Source of the DNA: Panorpa germanica
Taxonomy: Eukaryota; Arthropoda; Insecta; Mecoptera; Panorpidae
NCBI GenBank assembly: GCA_963678705.1
Contig: OY783205.1
Location: 28,759,034-28,823,033 of the forward strand
Direction: 5' to 3'
DNA length: 64,000 nucleotides
The notes under the pieces were generated by a model. It saw nothing but the letters and a program-made list of their open reading frames with translations, had not been told where the DNA came from and did no database searches. A program made the translations under genes and the position numbers. Position 1 is the stretch's first letter. Each line of letters starts with the position of its first letter. Below, piece after piece: positions 48,275 through 61,672 of the stretch.

Positions 48275-50551
48275 TTATAATATATCTTGTAAACTAAACG
48301 ATGTATCATTATCCAAAGAGTTAAGTAATTCCTGCGCAGAAAAATTGCTGGAATCACCTGTAGGAAGGCCATCCAAAAACTCCAAATTAAAATCTGGGGC
48401 TGCAGATGATTGAGCTGGACTACCAACGAAACTTCCCATGCCTAGAGAATTAGAAGAACCGTGGAGCATAGGTCCGGGTCCGGACATGGAAATTGATTGG
48501 GTTTGTGTCATATGAATATTTGGATGATTCATTTGTTGTGACATATTTGACATGGATTGTTGTTGCTGCTGTTGTTGTTGTTGTTGCGATAACATTTGCT
48601 GCATTTGTTGTGTGTGATTTGAGTTTGCTAAATTATTATTGGCACTAAGTTGTTGTGCTCGCATCATTTGTTGCTGAAATAAGTTATTATTTACTTAAAA
48701 ATAACTTGATAATATTTTTTGGATATAAATTTATATAATTAAATACGTAAATTACCTGCTGATGATGTTGCATTTGTGCTGAAGTCATCTGCATTGAAGG
48801 TCCACCAGGAATACCAAATCCTATCACAAAAATAATAATTATATTTCTTTCTATTCATAATCGTTGCATATTATAACCATCGTAAGTATATTACCTTGGT
48901 GATGTTGGGGATTGAATGTAGGACGCATCCCTGCACTAAAGCTAGCACTTTGCTGCTGAGTCATAATGTGTCTCCACTCATTATGCTGCGCGCCATGTTG
49001 CGTGGCCATCGGAAGGCCATCAGGAGTTACTTGAACATTAGGTGGACGTTGCCCAGCTCCAGGATGAGATCCAGGAAGGGGTCCACCGTGTGCTGAATGA
49101 TTTGGATGAGATGATGGATGTGGATAAGGCATACGGCCTGCAGCAACTCCTCCTCCTCCACCAGAATGCATATACATATGTTGAGGTCGCATCATAGGTC
49201 CTGGAGTAAAAGAAAATAAATTTCTGTCAGTCCTATATATGAAAAGAGTAAAAAAAAATATAGGTAAAATTCTGAGTATGTTTTAAGTACCTGAAGGAGG
49301 CATCGGTTGCTGCGTCCTTCTCATGGCGTTGGGGAAGCGCTGCCCTTGCATCATTTGTGCTTGCATCATATGTGCCTGAGAGGGACTTGCTTTATATTCA
49401 GGCGGGGGCGGCCTAATACCCCCACCTCCACTTTGCAAATGCATACTTTGGTGTTGTAGAGAATGTGCACGCAATATTTGTTGCTGCTGTTGCTGTAACA
49501 ATTTTGCATGTTGCTCCCTCGCAATATTTATATTTAATTGATTGCTTAAATTAGGTCCCATTATTGGATTCGGACCCATCGGTCCCATATTTGGTCCATT
49601 AGGACCCATGTTTGGTCCAATATTTGGAGTACCAGTTACAATATTATTGACAAGCATATTTTGTTGCCCCATATTCTGATTATTTGGTATATTTTGTACG
49701 TTTGAATTCATGGTACCGTTCGAAGATATATTTGCACCATTTCCACCCATACCGTTTGGACCGATATTAGAATTATTACCTATATTTGAACCACTTGAGC
49801 CCAAATTTGAGCTATTTGGACCTATATTTGATAAGTTGGGCCCGGAAATATTTGGTCCCATATTATTAGAGCCATTTGATCCCATACTTGATGAATTTGG
49901 CACCATATTCGATCCAGTTGAACTATTGGGATTTGGCCCACCCATATTTTGTGCATTTGAATTGTTCATATTATTGTTATTCATATTCGAGTTGCCCATA
50001 TTAGGCACATTTTGTTGATTGGCTTGTTGCGCTTGCTGGCGCTGTCGAAGTGATTGTTGAGTGAAATTGATAGTTTGTGATTGCGAAACTGTGTAAGATT
50101 CACTTGATGGAGGACCTAGAAAGAAAAAAGAGCTTAAATAATTATTTAAACTAGTAGACAATGCCTAAATAACTAAAATTGTAGTAGATTTAATAGTCTA
50201 TTATTATTTTGTACTCCTACACACATAATCAACTATTTATTAATTAAATATAACAATCATAAATAATGGTATAAAACCGCAAAACATTATTTATTATAAG
50301 CTAGAAAAACTCCAGCCAAATAAATATTATTTTACGAAAAAGTGTTTTGTTTTTCTTCAAACGTTCTTATCTGAAATACGTTAATCAGTTCAAATCAAGC
50401 CAAATTCAAGTCTTGATTTCATTTAAATAGCTAAAAATATATAAATATCTTACCTTGTTGGTTTGGTTGTGATTGAGATCCTGTATGATTTTGCTGCTGC
50501 TGTTGTTGCTGCTGCTGTTGTTGTTGATGCTGCTGTTGTTGTTGTTGATGC

Positions 50552-50586
<35 letters not shown>

Positions 50587-53500
50587 ACTAAAATACATTC
50601 CTTGTTGAGCAGCCACAGACACACCACTTTTAAGATCTCCTGAAAGATGCACATGTTGCCCGGCAGACACCTACGAAATCAAAGAGTATCACATTAAATG
50701 ATGAATGAATTAATAGAGTATCAGACCAAAGACCTATCCATGACAATAGTGACACTTACGAACGGTGTTTCTGCTAACCACTTCATGGTACGTACAAAAT
50801 GCATGCATAATTAATAAGTCTATTTATATTACCTAAAAAACAAACTCATTTTCAGTTAAGAGTTTCTTTTAATTAATGTTGTGTGCGCACTGGTTGACCA
50901 TGCGCTTTAAACGTGGATACAAATATTAAAAATAGGGGTGTAAGGGGTGAGGGAATAACATAATTCCACAATAACTTACAATTGGGATGTGAACCATAAG
51001 TGAATTTATATAAAACTGTATATATTTATAAAGTATGCTCTCAGAATCTCAATTTCTCTTATTCAATTCGCAATATTATAGAAGTTATGAAGTATAATAT
51101 AGTTAGTTTCCTCTTTATCTTTTCACCACTACAATTTACCTACCTATGCCATCGCTGTTAAACAAGAGAAATATAGAGATGCAGAATCCAGAATCACAGC
51201 AGCTGTTGTGGCAACCCATAAGGTTATGCCCAATACACAATAATTAACTTTTAATTCAATAAAGAATTAAAAAATGGACCCGTAAAAAATGTAATGCTTT
51301 TAAAATGCTGAAAAAATATACTAAACGTGTGTTATTTGCTACAAAAAGTTCATAAAAATCAAATTCAATGTTAAGCGAAACAGGTTAATTGTACTTAGAG
51401 TATAACGATGTAAAAGAATATTTTGGCTATGTAACGTATAAATTATACAAAAATAATCCAGTACAACTCTGTAAATTAATTTACTATGTAATGAGGATAT
51501 AGGTGGATGTAAGTATTGTACTGCATTACGTACTACGCGTATTCAAGAATCGCTCTGAATATTACTTTATATTATTAAACTATGGATACGAACTGTGGAC
51601 ACTGAGCAGTGTGGATATTCGTATTAATTACCATACATTAATTATAATAATGGCCGCTGCCGTTGTCTTGTAAAATGATATTGATATATACATATCACCT
51701 TAAAACGAACACAATGGGATAATATTTCAGACGGTAGACGATAGACGGTATCGAGAGATGGGGGTGAGGGAAGGTGATTTTGAAAGTTCATCGTTCAAAA
51801 GACGAATTGATCGAGGTTATATGTTACATGGGGTGAATCGGGCTGGTGCTTAAAGAATTGAACATTTGTTTTTAACTATATTATATAATTGTTGCTGGTT
51901 TTCATTTTGCTGCGATTTACCCATTTTTAGGAATTAACTAATCTAGCTAATTAAGCTTTCAAATCGAAAACCGAAACTTTCAGTGTTTCTCAAAGAAGGA
52001 GGCTTAGTTTGGGTACTAAAGTCAACGGATACTGAGGGATATTATTTACAAATATATAAGGCAACTAACAATAACTTTTCGCCGATGTCCTGTACCTATA
52101 TTTTAAAAGTAATGTTTACCTATATATTGGTAAACGTAGTACACCCTATCACTCTACGAATAGAGCGTAGGTTAGAGTTGGCAGCAGCCACAAGCCATGG
52201 GCCGGGGCCGCAAACGGAGCCCTACGAGGATGACTGGTACAAACGACATAAAATCAATAAGGTTCAATTACTAGCAGAGAATATGGAGAGGCGTTAAATA
52301 AAATGAAAAATATAAATATATAATACGCTAAATGATTTCAACATTTAAAAAAAAACGACAATAAACTATAGCGTCAATCGGCTAAATCAAGTATTAAAAA
52401 AACTATTATTATTAGTCTGAAAAAAATGTATACAAAGTCAACATTTCGTAAGCTTGTTCCTTGAACTCATCTTTATTTTCTGGCTAAGTATGGTTTAAGG
52501 TAAGCGTTCACAGATGAGCATAGTACGCATCAAATGGAACGTATCAAACGATATTTTAGTATTTTTTGTATGGATAAGTATGCATCGGGTAGTGTGATAT
52601 GCTCCATTCCAGCGTGCGTTGCAGTCCTGTGGACGCCTACCTTTAACCAAAGAAAATTGAAAAGAAGAAATTTTTATGACTTTTTAATATTACTAGAGCT
52701 TTATTCCCTTCGCAAAGCGACGTCTTTTTAGTGTGTATGATTTGAATCCAACAAAGTAAATCTTAATTTAATTTCAAATTTTAATTCCAATTTTAAATTG
52801 AAATACTTAACTCATTCAATTTTTCATATAAATTAACTAAAAAAATATATTTTTTTGAACAAAATATAAAATATTTTCAATTTATTCCTTATTTGAGCAA
52901 CTTTTTCAAAATTTGAGATTTTTTTTTTGATTTGTAAATTAGGTACTAAACTTAACCCATATATAAAATTTCAACTTTCTAGCCCAATTTTTACTCTCGG
53001 CAGAAACCGCCCCCGTGCACCCAAAATAAAAAAATTTCTCTACGAAATAGGAATTTTTTAATAAAATGCGCGGAGCCGTTTTAAACCAAACCAAACATAT
53101 AAACAAATAAGAATATAAATATGCACTTGGAACATTATAAGAAAGGATTTAAAAAAAGTTAATGATAAGTAATCAGTATGCTAAAATGATATGGAGGAAA
53201 ATATTGCATTGTGGTAAAAAAGTATGTTACATAAACATGATGAACCCCACTCTCTCTCCACCAGTTTTTGTGGTATTAAGACAACGCATGTAGAAAGATC
53301 ACGGCCGAATATTAAAAACTAACTGGATATTTATGATTAGACAGTATCTTAAAATAATGTCCATTAATTTAAAAAAATGAAGGAGTCGCGATGATAAATG
53401 GGAAAGAAATATTTATTAGTAGATTAGATTCTTGTTTTAAATCTTACTATTTAAATAAAGGGTTATACATATATGACTAAGAATTGTAATAGCTTTCACG

Positions 53501-56500
53501 TTTCTTCAATGTTTCGTTCATTGTATAGAGAGGCGCGCGCCGGAAGTGTGTGGGAGCCAATCAGCAACAACGAGAGTGCGCGCGCTTGGTCTGCTCTTGA
53601 TAGACGCCTTACTATGTGGTGCTGTGCTAGCGCGCATGTCAAATCGCGTTTCCCTTCAAGGAAACTGTAATCACAGGGATTCTCAAATAAAAGAATTCAC
53701 GAGTTCGACATGGAATGGTCCCCGAATACAACTAGACTTTACAACCAAGCTGTGTTAAGAGATGGTGAAGTGTTTTCAATCGTCTCGATGAGTAGAGAAT
53801 CCTAATCATAGACGTTCAGTCGAGTGGACTATAAAACCGACTTCATAGAGTAGGCAACAGATAATCTTGTCGATGACAACGACCGGAGTCGTCATCATTG
53901 GTTTAATCGATTAATGAGTAGATGCAGATGGAGATGCAAATCACAATTCAGCACAGTTAGATAATTATCTTTAGAATGAACAAATACTAAATGGGAAAAA
54001 TAAGTTGTCTACATTTTAGACGCCTTTCTTATTGTTTAAACCCACAGCTCCAGGACTAATTTTTTAAAATCATTATTAGGCTAAAGATCATTCACACTCA
54101 GTTCTTTAATTTAAATTTGTATTTAATTTAAATTATTTAGCATATGGCAATATGCGTAGTCATTCACAGTACCATTTTTAATTAAATTTTTTTCTTAAGC
54201 TTTCTTAGTTTTTTTCGAACCTTAAATTAAAAATATTAAAATAGAAAAACTATATTTTTTTATAACCTCCAAAATGTGACAATCTGTCAAAATTTTAATT
54301 ATTTCACATATAATTTTGTCGAACCGTCAAAATTTTTATTACTAACGATACATACGCACCAACTAAATTAACTAAACTTAAATGAAAACACAAATTCTTA
54401 TCTGAAAACCTGAAATCTACCTAGATTGCAATATTAAATAAAAACAGTAAATTAAATATCAACAGTGAGTGGAAATGACGATTTGTTCTGATTCAAATAT
54501 TCGATTATTTTTTACTTTATCGAGAACGCACTAACGCATTGCAGTTAGCACTTATTTTCTTGGAATGCATTTGGTACTTATGTTTAGTTTAACTGATACG
54601 ACGGTTGATATATCATAAGTATAAACCAACCGCCCACTTTAAATTTTCTACTCAGAAATGTGCAACTTGACACGTTCCACATGATACATGCATCTTTGAC
54701 TACGAATGCTCAATATCAGTGGTATGAATAATATTCGTTCACGAAGGAGAATCATTTTGCTCTAGTAGTGGTAAATAAAACATCAATGCATATGATAAAT
54801 TAAGAAAAATTTACATTAAAAACATTTATAAAAAATTCAATTTAACGAAATAATAAATATAATCCATGATAATAACAGATATAGATATAAATGTATATTT
54901 CTTATATGCATAGCACAAGACACCATGATTACATTTTTAATAGAAGTAAGTAAGGAAGGTAATATAGGAAATATATTAAATTCTTTTAAGTATAAGAGAC
55001 GGATATATATACAAGTGTGAGAGATAATATAATTGTAGAGCAATATATAACTTGTATGAGTGAGATGCAAAATTTATAAAACAGAGAAAGATGATGCAAT
55101 CAATACCTCCCGCTCTGAATCCAACTAAAAAGAGGGACTTGGAGTAGAGTTATTTGACCAAGAGCTTAGGTCGAGTTTACTATGGGAAAATATGTGATTA
55201 CAGGATCCATGACATATATTGTACAAATATTAAATAAGTATATTGCCACTGCTTTCAAATTTATATTTATTTTGAACTAAAATCCAAAATTACGGATGAG
55301 ATGTTTATAGCAATTATGCAAGTTACAAAATTAATTAAATAATTAGAACCAGTTTAACAAATTGAATTTTCTTTTTTTAATATTATATTCAATTATTACA
55401 CAATTAAAAATTTGAGCTTTCTCCAAAGTTTCCTACGGGCCCTATAATTTTCTCAGGGCCCCTTTGATTAAATTTTGAATTTCTATGATTTGAAATATGT
55501 TCGCATTTAATAGCGTAATACACAAGCAAACTTTCACCTTTCTATAATCTACGAATACAAAGTTATACAGCAAAAAAGAGCCCACTTTTACGGGTTTCCA
55601 GAAAATTCAGGGAAAAATCCGAGGACGCCAAAAATCTTAGAATTTTTTTCTCTACGAAATAGGTCATTTTCAAAAACTTCCCTGGAGCCGTTTTCGAGCT
55701 GCCATACAAAATTCACTACCAAACATATAAGATCATAAATATACACCTGGAACATTATAATATAGGTTACTACTATAGCTATACAAATAACAGATATCCC
55801 AACTGTCAGTATCACGTGTATAGACGTTTACGTAGCTCTGTAGTAGCACGGCAACAAGACACAGTATTCCATATCCTGCTGTTGACTTGAGGGATTGACG
55901 TAAACCAATCAGCTGCAGGTTAAACAGCTTCTACATTAAACCTTCATGTTACTTTCCAGATGACTGATCATTGTTTGTGACAAGAACATTATTGCAGAAG
56001 ACATCTAACAGAAAATCTAAATATTTGCACGTGAGCTACGAGTTCAACATCATTTTCGGACTCCTGTGAATCAATATTTAACGACTAGATCTATCTGAAT
56101 AGTATCAAGATTGTTAAGAATAAGCAAAAGATTTTATAAGTAGAAATTATTTTTAGCAGGCGAAGGTTTGCGTGTTTAGTATATATAATTTTAGATTGGT
56201 AACTGTTCTTTTAGCGTAAATTATGCATACAATTTTCTATATCAGCGTAATGTTGTAATCAGACACTTTCGCGAAATGTTCGAGCCTGCATTGCAATGCA
56301 TTGCTTTAGAAGTTGGAACAGAGAACTGTATTTCTCGTATACGTTTACCTACTGTTTCAATCGTCAACGTGAACGGGCCAACAGTCCGAGTGACTGCTAC
56401 GGGGTCGAGTATAACGGAGAACCTAGTGTACCGTGCCCGCCGCCTGTACAGTGTACCAGTGTACCCAGTGGACGACTTGGTGCATCAAGCATTCTAATGT

Positions 56501-57127
56501 GCATCATGGTAAATAATGCAATCAAACAAAATGTTGAGTAACACTTCATGAGAATTTGAAGGGGGCGAATGTTAAAAAGCTACATAAATTATCATCTCTT
56601 TCAAAGACTGTTTCCAACAAAAGTTGAAAAATCTACGACTATTTCAAAATCATTTTCACGTCAATATTATTCCATATATAAAAAGTAGTAATATTTATTT
56701 AAAAATATAATTCCTGCTAACGCAGAAATATGGTTTTAACAATAAAGTAATTAACAGTCGCTTGATGAGCAGCTTGACTCGGTTAGGCGTTCTGTAATAC
56801 ATGTATACACGCTTTAATAAATCAATAAATTTAATTTCAATAAGTGCTCACTGTAACTTGTAAGTAGTGAATTAAATTATCTTCTACAATCCACGCGATG
56901 TACTGGTCATACAGGTCTCGTGAAATACATCGGTCTATGAAATGATGCCAACCATGTATACATATAAAGTGATTTATGCTTTGACTTACATAGAAGTTGA
57001 AAATTAATTATTACTCACTTTCTGTCCATTCCATGTTTTAATACAAATATGAATTATGCTCTGCAAATAACGAGGAAGATTAATCGCGCTTATATCTCGT
57101 AAACTATAAAAGATAATTCGTTTTATC

Positions 57128-57209
<82 letters not shown>

Positions 57210-60200
57210 CATGGAATTTAGTTTGATAAGTGCGCTAACTTATACTTAAAATAGATTCTAATGGAAAAAGTTTTTGTTATTCAACAAGTAGTCAATTCAA
57301 AGAAAAATTATTTAATAAAGCTGCAATGTTATACTAGAAAAAATAATATTGTGAGATGCTGGATATTTTTAAGAGAATATAACATCCTGACTCTTAAAAA
57401 ATAGCCTGAAGAATTTAAACGAAAATAAGAATTATTTTTCGAAACCACAATCTATTATTTTATTTTAAAACTTAATCTAAATATCGTAATGTATCTTGCT
57501 GATCCCATTTTTTTCTGCGACCATATTGATAATATTTCAACATCACCTGTCACATGAAATACGTTATCTGAATCTTCCTCACACTGGTCAAACACACAGA
57601 CATTCTCTCTAAGTAATAGAGGTAACTATGAAGGGGGTAAAATGCAAACGCGATTATGGAAATAAATAAGAATGAGAACATAATGTTAATCACATTGTGA
57701 GATTTATATTTCTTAATTATCAAATCATGTAACAATTATTTTAAATTTTCTAACAAGTGAACAGATTTAAATTTCAAATAGTTAATTCTTTTATTAATTA
57801 GCTAAATTTCGTAAAGTTTCAACCAATTAAAGTTAGACAGGACAATTTTTTCGAGAACTGAATATTCAGCAAAAAAAAAAAATTGAAAGAACCGTACGGT
57901 AATTTGAACCACTAAATTTTATTGGTCATTGAATTTTTAATGTTGATTCTATAAAAAGGAACACATGTTCCCCTTCTTCGAAAGCTTTCTATTTTCTTGA
58001 TGCTATATGAAAGCGGGGTGTAGGTGGTAATCCACTTTCCAGTTATTACCAGACAATATTTATAGGGGTGGCTAACCCCGTCAGAGGCCATTTTTAGTCT
58101 CAACATATGAAATGATTCCAGCATAGCGTATGCGGTGTGTAGTATGCCGTACTACGTATAACGTATAACGTAGTACTCCTACGTAGGCGTCGCAAAACAC
58201 ACGGACAAAGGGATTTTCACCGCATGAACAAGTGCAAAGCAAAATTAGAGAAAGACATTTTTCCAACGTCAAAATATACGAGTATGGTACGGGAGATGCC
58301 ATTTTGTGGGGATCAACGAGAAATGAGACCCAAGATGACCTTTGGAAGAGTTATTGAGAACATTTTGTGTTTAACCTTTCCGTTGGATGGGCAGACAAAT
58401 GTATTTAATGGTAATAATACTCTCTATTATCATTATGACAAGAAAATTAATTGTGAAAAAGGCATTGTTCTTCCAAGAGTCGAAAATATAGAAAGAAAAA
58501 ATGAGTTGAGAATATGAAGAGCCAAAAAAAATGAAAAAGAGGCGTCAAAAAAACATAACGCAAAAGCGGTTATTTCAAAAGTTCGTTACTACGCATGCGT
58601 ACTAATTCGATTTAAGACCAAATTGCTAATAACAGTTCAAAAGGAAATATTACAAAACAGGACAATATGACGGGATAAAAAAACTACAAATCGTGGATCA
58701 GCTAATCATTTTCTTCATGGACCATATCAGTAGACCAGTTAGTCAATGTTTAGACGAATCAGACGAAAGTCGACCGCTCAATTCAACACCACGATAAAGA
58801 GAACAAGCGGGGTGATATTTGTCATCGGATCAATAAAGCCAGTACGGGCCCAAGAGGGACAAAGAGGGATAAGGGTTAACAGAACAGGAGACCGACACAC
58901 CGACACCAACATTGAAGCGGTAGCACTGTAGGTGGTAGATGGTAGATGGAAGGACGGGGCTATGGGAAATCGAGGGATGAGAAATAAGGGTAGAGGGTGC
59001 AATGCAAAGGTCTAAACCTGGTGTACTTTGTTTGTGGCTCGACAGAGCTTAGTGTTTAGCTAAGTAGAGAGAGCTAGTAACGCAATATGTGTTTTAAAAC
59101 GCAATTGGTAGGTAGATATATTAGAAATAAAAATAAGACGAGTATGTATATTCGTTAATTTTTAGAGTTATATTTTTGTACCGAATTTAAAGACGGAATC
59201 AAATTATTTATAGATCTCTAGAATGTCTTATGTGTATCTACAAATACACATACGTATCTTTTAAAATGTATTACTAACTGATACTGATAATAATTATTTA
59301 TCAGTGTCTCGTCTCAAATCAAGGACTAGAAAGAAATTCATCCAACTAATAAATCATCGTATATCTTATCAGAAAACTATTTGAACGCGCTGCTTTTATT
59401 AAAGTGTGTTAGAGCAGGCAAGAATAGATAAATCGAAATACATAAAAACGGAGAAACAACAGAAGCAAGTAGTCAACATGTGTCCAGTTTAGATTTCGCG
59501 TAAGATTGAGTCAATAGTTTTACGGCAACTGTACCTAATTCGACACTGTACTTTTAATGCAGGTATTTACTTAACAGGTTATTTGAATACTCAAGGTACA
59601 ACACTACTACACCCGGTTAAAGTACAAAGTTCAAAACACAAATACATAATATTAAAGGTATGTACGAGTATGTGGTATATATAGCAAAAAAAAAACACAA
59701 TCGTAAAAGTACAGGTAGTTAGAGTTAGGTCACATGTTCTAACAATAAGAATGGTCGAGTTATGGGCGCTCTGCTTTGCTCAGCTCTGCTCTGTTCAGTT
59801 CAGTTCAGTTCAGTTCTGAGCAACGCACACTGCTAGTGTAACAACAGATTACACAATTAGAACAGAACTTTCTATGACTTATTGACATTTCATAGTAAAA
59901 TACAATTATACATTGCTTCATTTTCGAGGCATTTCATTGTAAACACAGTCATAATACCATAAAACATATATTGTATGAATACTAAGCTTCAATAAGGGCC
60001 TCCGCACACGAGGCGACTGGTTGCAAAACTTAGCCCCGAATCTGCCCGAGAATGAAACTATGTTGTTAGTGAGAGAACGAACGTGTAAATGAGTGAAAAA
60101 GATGTCCACTGACCTGTATCCCATGGCCTTGTGATTGGCTGATATGTAGTTGTTGAGCTTGCTTAATTTGGAGCGTAGCGCCCCCTGCACCGGGTCCAGA

Positions 60201-61672
60201 CGGCGGTCGAGGAGGTGTTGCATTATTAAAAGGCCCCCCTCCACCCGGGGGTCCCGTTGGTTGGCCACTGGAAGCGCCTGGTCCCCGTGGTGGCATGTAC
60301 CCAGGACTACCATGATTTGACAGCGACCCCGGGCTTCCGTACGGAGAATATTGAGGTTGTTTATAGGGGCCCAGTTTTGCGTTTGCGTTGGTCTGCTGCT
60401 GTTGCTGCTGCTGCTGCGCTTGCTGCTGCTGATGCTGTTGGTGCAGCTGCGCCATACGTTTCTGCATTTCAATGTTCGGTGCATTGAATTCATTTTGATT
60501 TGGAAATATCATTTCTTGTTTGATTATATCATTTTGATTTGGGAAATTGTTCGGTGCTTGTTTATGAAATTGTGGAGGAACGTTTTGTTGTGGGTTGCCG
60601 GGACTTCCAATATAATCCCCTGCGAATTGAAATTCACCATAAGGCGACCTTGCATTTCCTGGAAGAAGAAACAACCACGTTGACAAACTGTATAATAGAA
60701 GAGAGGGCGAAGACACAAATGTAATAAGTTAAATAAAATTTAAAAAGAAAAGTTAAATGACATACCTGCTGGAGGTCTGGGTGGATTCGCTGGAAATCCG
60801 ATCCCGAATTGACTCTTATGCTGATGTTGCTCAGCCATGTGCTTTAGCGTTTGCGCAGCTGGTGATAGCTCCGTTTTAACAAAATCCATTCCAGGATAAG
60901 ACATCCTGGATTTTATACCTTGCGGCCCATCAAACACAGGAGGAGAAAACTGCGGCCCTGGTTGATTTAAAGGACTGCCTGCTTGATTTTTACCCAAGCC
61001 ATCAAGTAACCCTTGAGCTACATTCGAAAGAAGAGGAATATTATCCTTAGAATCTTCCGTTTTTATTCCATTAACTAATCCATCAACATTTTTATCAGGA
61101 AAGTCTACAAAATCCTTTATTAAATCAGGATGTAAGTCACTGATTTCAGAAATTAAGTCATTAAACGCATCTGTTGAGATCATTTCCTCGTTTGTATCGT
61201 CACCTATTAAGTCGGAAAATCTTGGAAAACTAGCGCCGTTATTAGCTACATCTTTCTCCAAGGCCGCCGCACAGGAATCTAAATCCGCGAAATCGTTATC
61301 AGGCTCCTGTTTGCATTCGACAAGCGTTCCGATGTTAACGTGGGAGCCTGTGTTAGTTCTTATGCCCCCGGATGCTGGAGTCGGTGGACCAGATTTAGGA
61401 GACGATGTGTTAACAATCTCATTCTTAACAGATGCATTTGTCAATGCTTTAACTGTTACGTTTGTAGAGATTTGCTGCGGTTGTGAATTAGCGGCCGATG
61501 TTGTAAATTCTAATTGTTGTACAATTTCTACAGAAAACTTTGTCCCCAACAAACTTTCTGTTTGTTGAGAATGTTGTTGTTGTTGACATTGTAATTTGAC
61601 GGGAGGCTCAAATGACTCTCCACTTGTCGGATCAAGATCTTCTCCCGAGGATCTCTTAAGGAACTTTTGTTG
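48275..61672 (-). CDS. mam: Neurogenic protein mastermind, lacking the 5' exon(s)
   Basis: Mastermind is the nuclear co-activator that joins Notch intracellular domain and CSL/Su(H) and recruits acetyltransferase. Exons in transcript order: 61672-60766, 60658-60114, 50670-50454, 50115-49291, 49200-48895, 48820-48756, 48673-48275; phases agree and give 1087 residues. The first begins [15 protein letters not shown]. Recognisable parts are the acidic region with [13 protein letters not shown] and [14 protein letters not shown], Pro/Gly-rich segments, long poly-Gln tracts (CAG/CAA mixture at about 50489-50588), an Asn/Gly/Pro repeat region (about 49540-49990) and the acidic C-terminus [14 protein letters not shown], ending SFSLQDIL. 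The basic N-terminal helix that binds Notch/CSL is not found up to position 64000, so at least one upstream exon lies outside. A 9.4 kb intron separates the second and third exons seen here. Confidence 0.92.
52159..52297 (+). other. Candidate coding exon nested in the mastermind intron
   Basis: After an acceptor-like CTACGAATAG the plus strand is suddenly GC-richer and open to a TAA. It encodes about 44 residues with protein-like composition ([20 protein letters not shown], then [20 protein letters not shown]). No upstream exon could be identified. It could be the last exon of a nested gene, a processed fragment, or chance. Confidence 0.3.
52499..52642. mobile_element. TTAA-flanked MITE
   Basis: A 144-base element between TTAA at 52495-52498 and TTAA at 52643-52646. 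Ends are imperfect inverted repeats: GGTAAGCGTTCACAG on the left and, reading back from the right, AGGTAGGCGTCCACAG. TTAA duplication and short terminal repeats are typical of piggyBac-type non-autonomous elements. The short frame inside is accidental. Confidence 0.6.
52990..53140 (+). repeat. Dispersed repeat, copy A
   Basis: Shares several blocks in the same order with 55580-55760: TTTCTCTACGAAATAGG, GGAGCCGTTTT, CCAAACATATAA and TGGAACATTATAA. Copies are clearly diverged. Family unknown. Confidence 0.55.
55580..55760 (+). repeat. Dispersed repeat, copy B
   Basis: Longer partner of the repeat at 52990, in direct orientation about 2.6 kb away, with an additional left part (ACGGGTTTCCAGAAAATTC). 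Confidence 0.55.
57130..57207. repeat. (TA)n microsatellite
   Basis: About 78 bases of uninterrupted alternating T and A inside the mastermind intron. Likely length-variable and able to form a cruciform. Confidence 0.97.
59794..59817 (+). repeat. (TTCAG)n short tandem repeat
   Basis: Nearly five copies of a TTCAG pentamer, preceded by related CTCTGCT units, about 300 bases past the mastermind exon that ends at 60114 in the transcribed direction. Confidence 0.85.

Larger units (their letters stand above)
50671..60113. other. Large mastermind intron
   Basis: Almost entirely AT-rich. It contains a TTAA-flanked MITE, a candidate plus-strand coding exon, a dispersed repeat pair and a TA microsatellite (listed separately). 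A GC- and CpG-rich island at 53521-53650 (GGCGCGCGCCGG, GCGCGCGC, a CCAATCAG box) could be an alternative promoter, but no exon could be tied to it. Open frames elsewhere look accidental. Confidence 0.45.

Noticed and set aside
49710..50018. Plus-strand frame rich in Pro, Phe and Ile opposite mastermind
   Set aside because: Antisense shadow of the Asn/Gly/Pro repeats in mastermind; periodic only because the real gene is.
51150..51245. Short plus-strand segment reading [20 protein letters not shown]
   Set aside because: Looks slightly protein-like but has no supported start or splice site, and ends quickly at a stop; not strong enough to annotate.
53473..53758. Open frames in the GC-rich island of the mastermind intron
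   Set aside because: They follow from the GCGC-rich composition; no splice borders or protein-like pattern support them. The island is mentioned only as a possible promoter.
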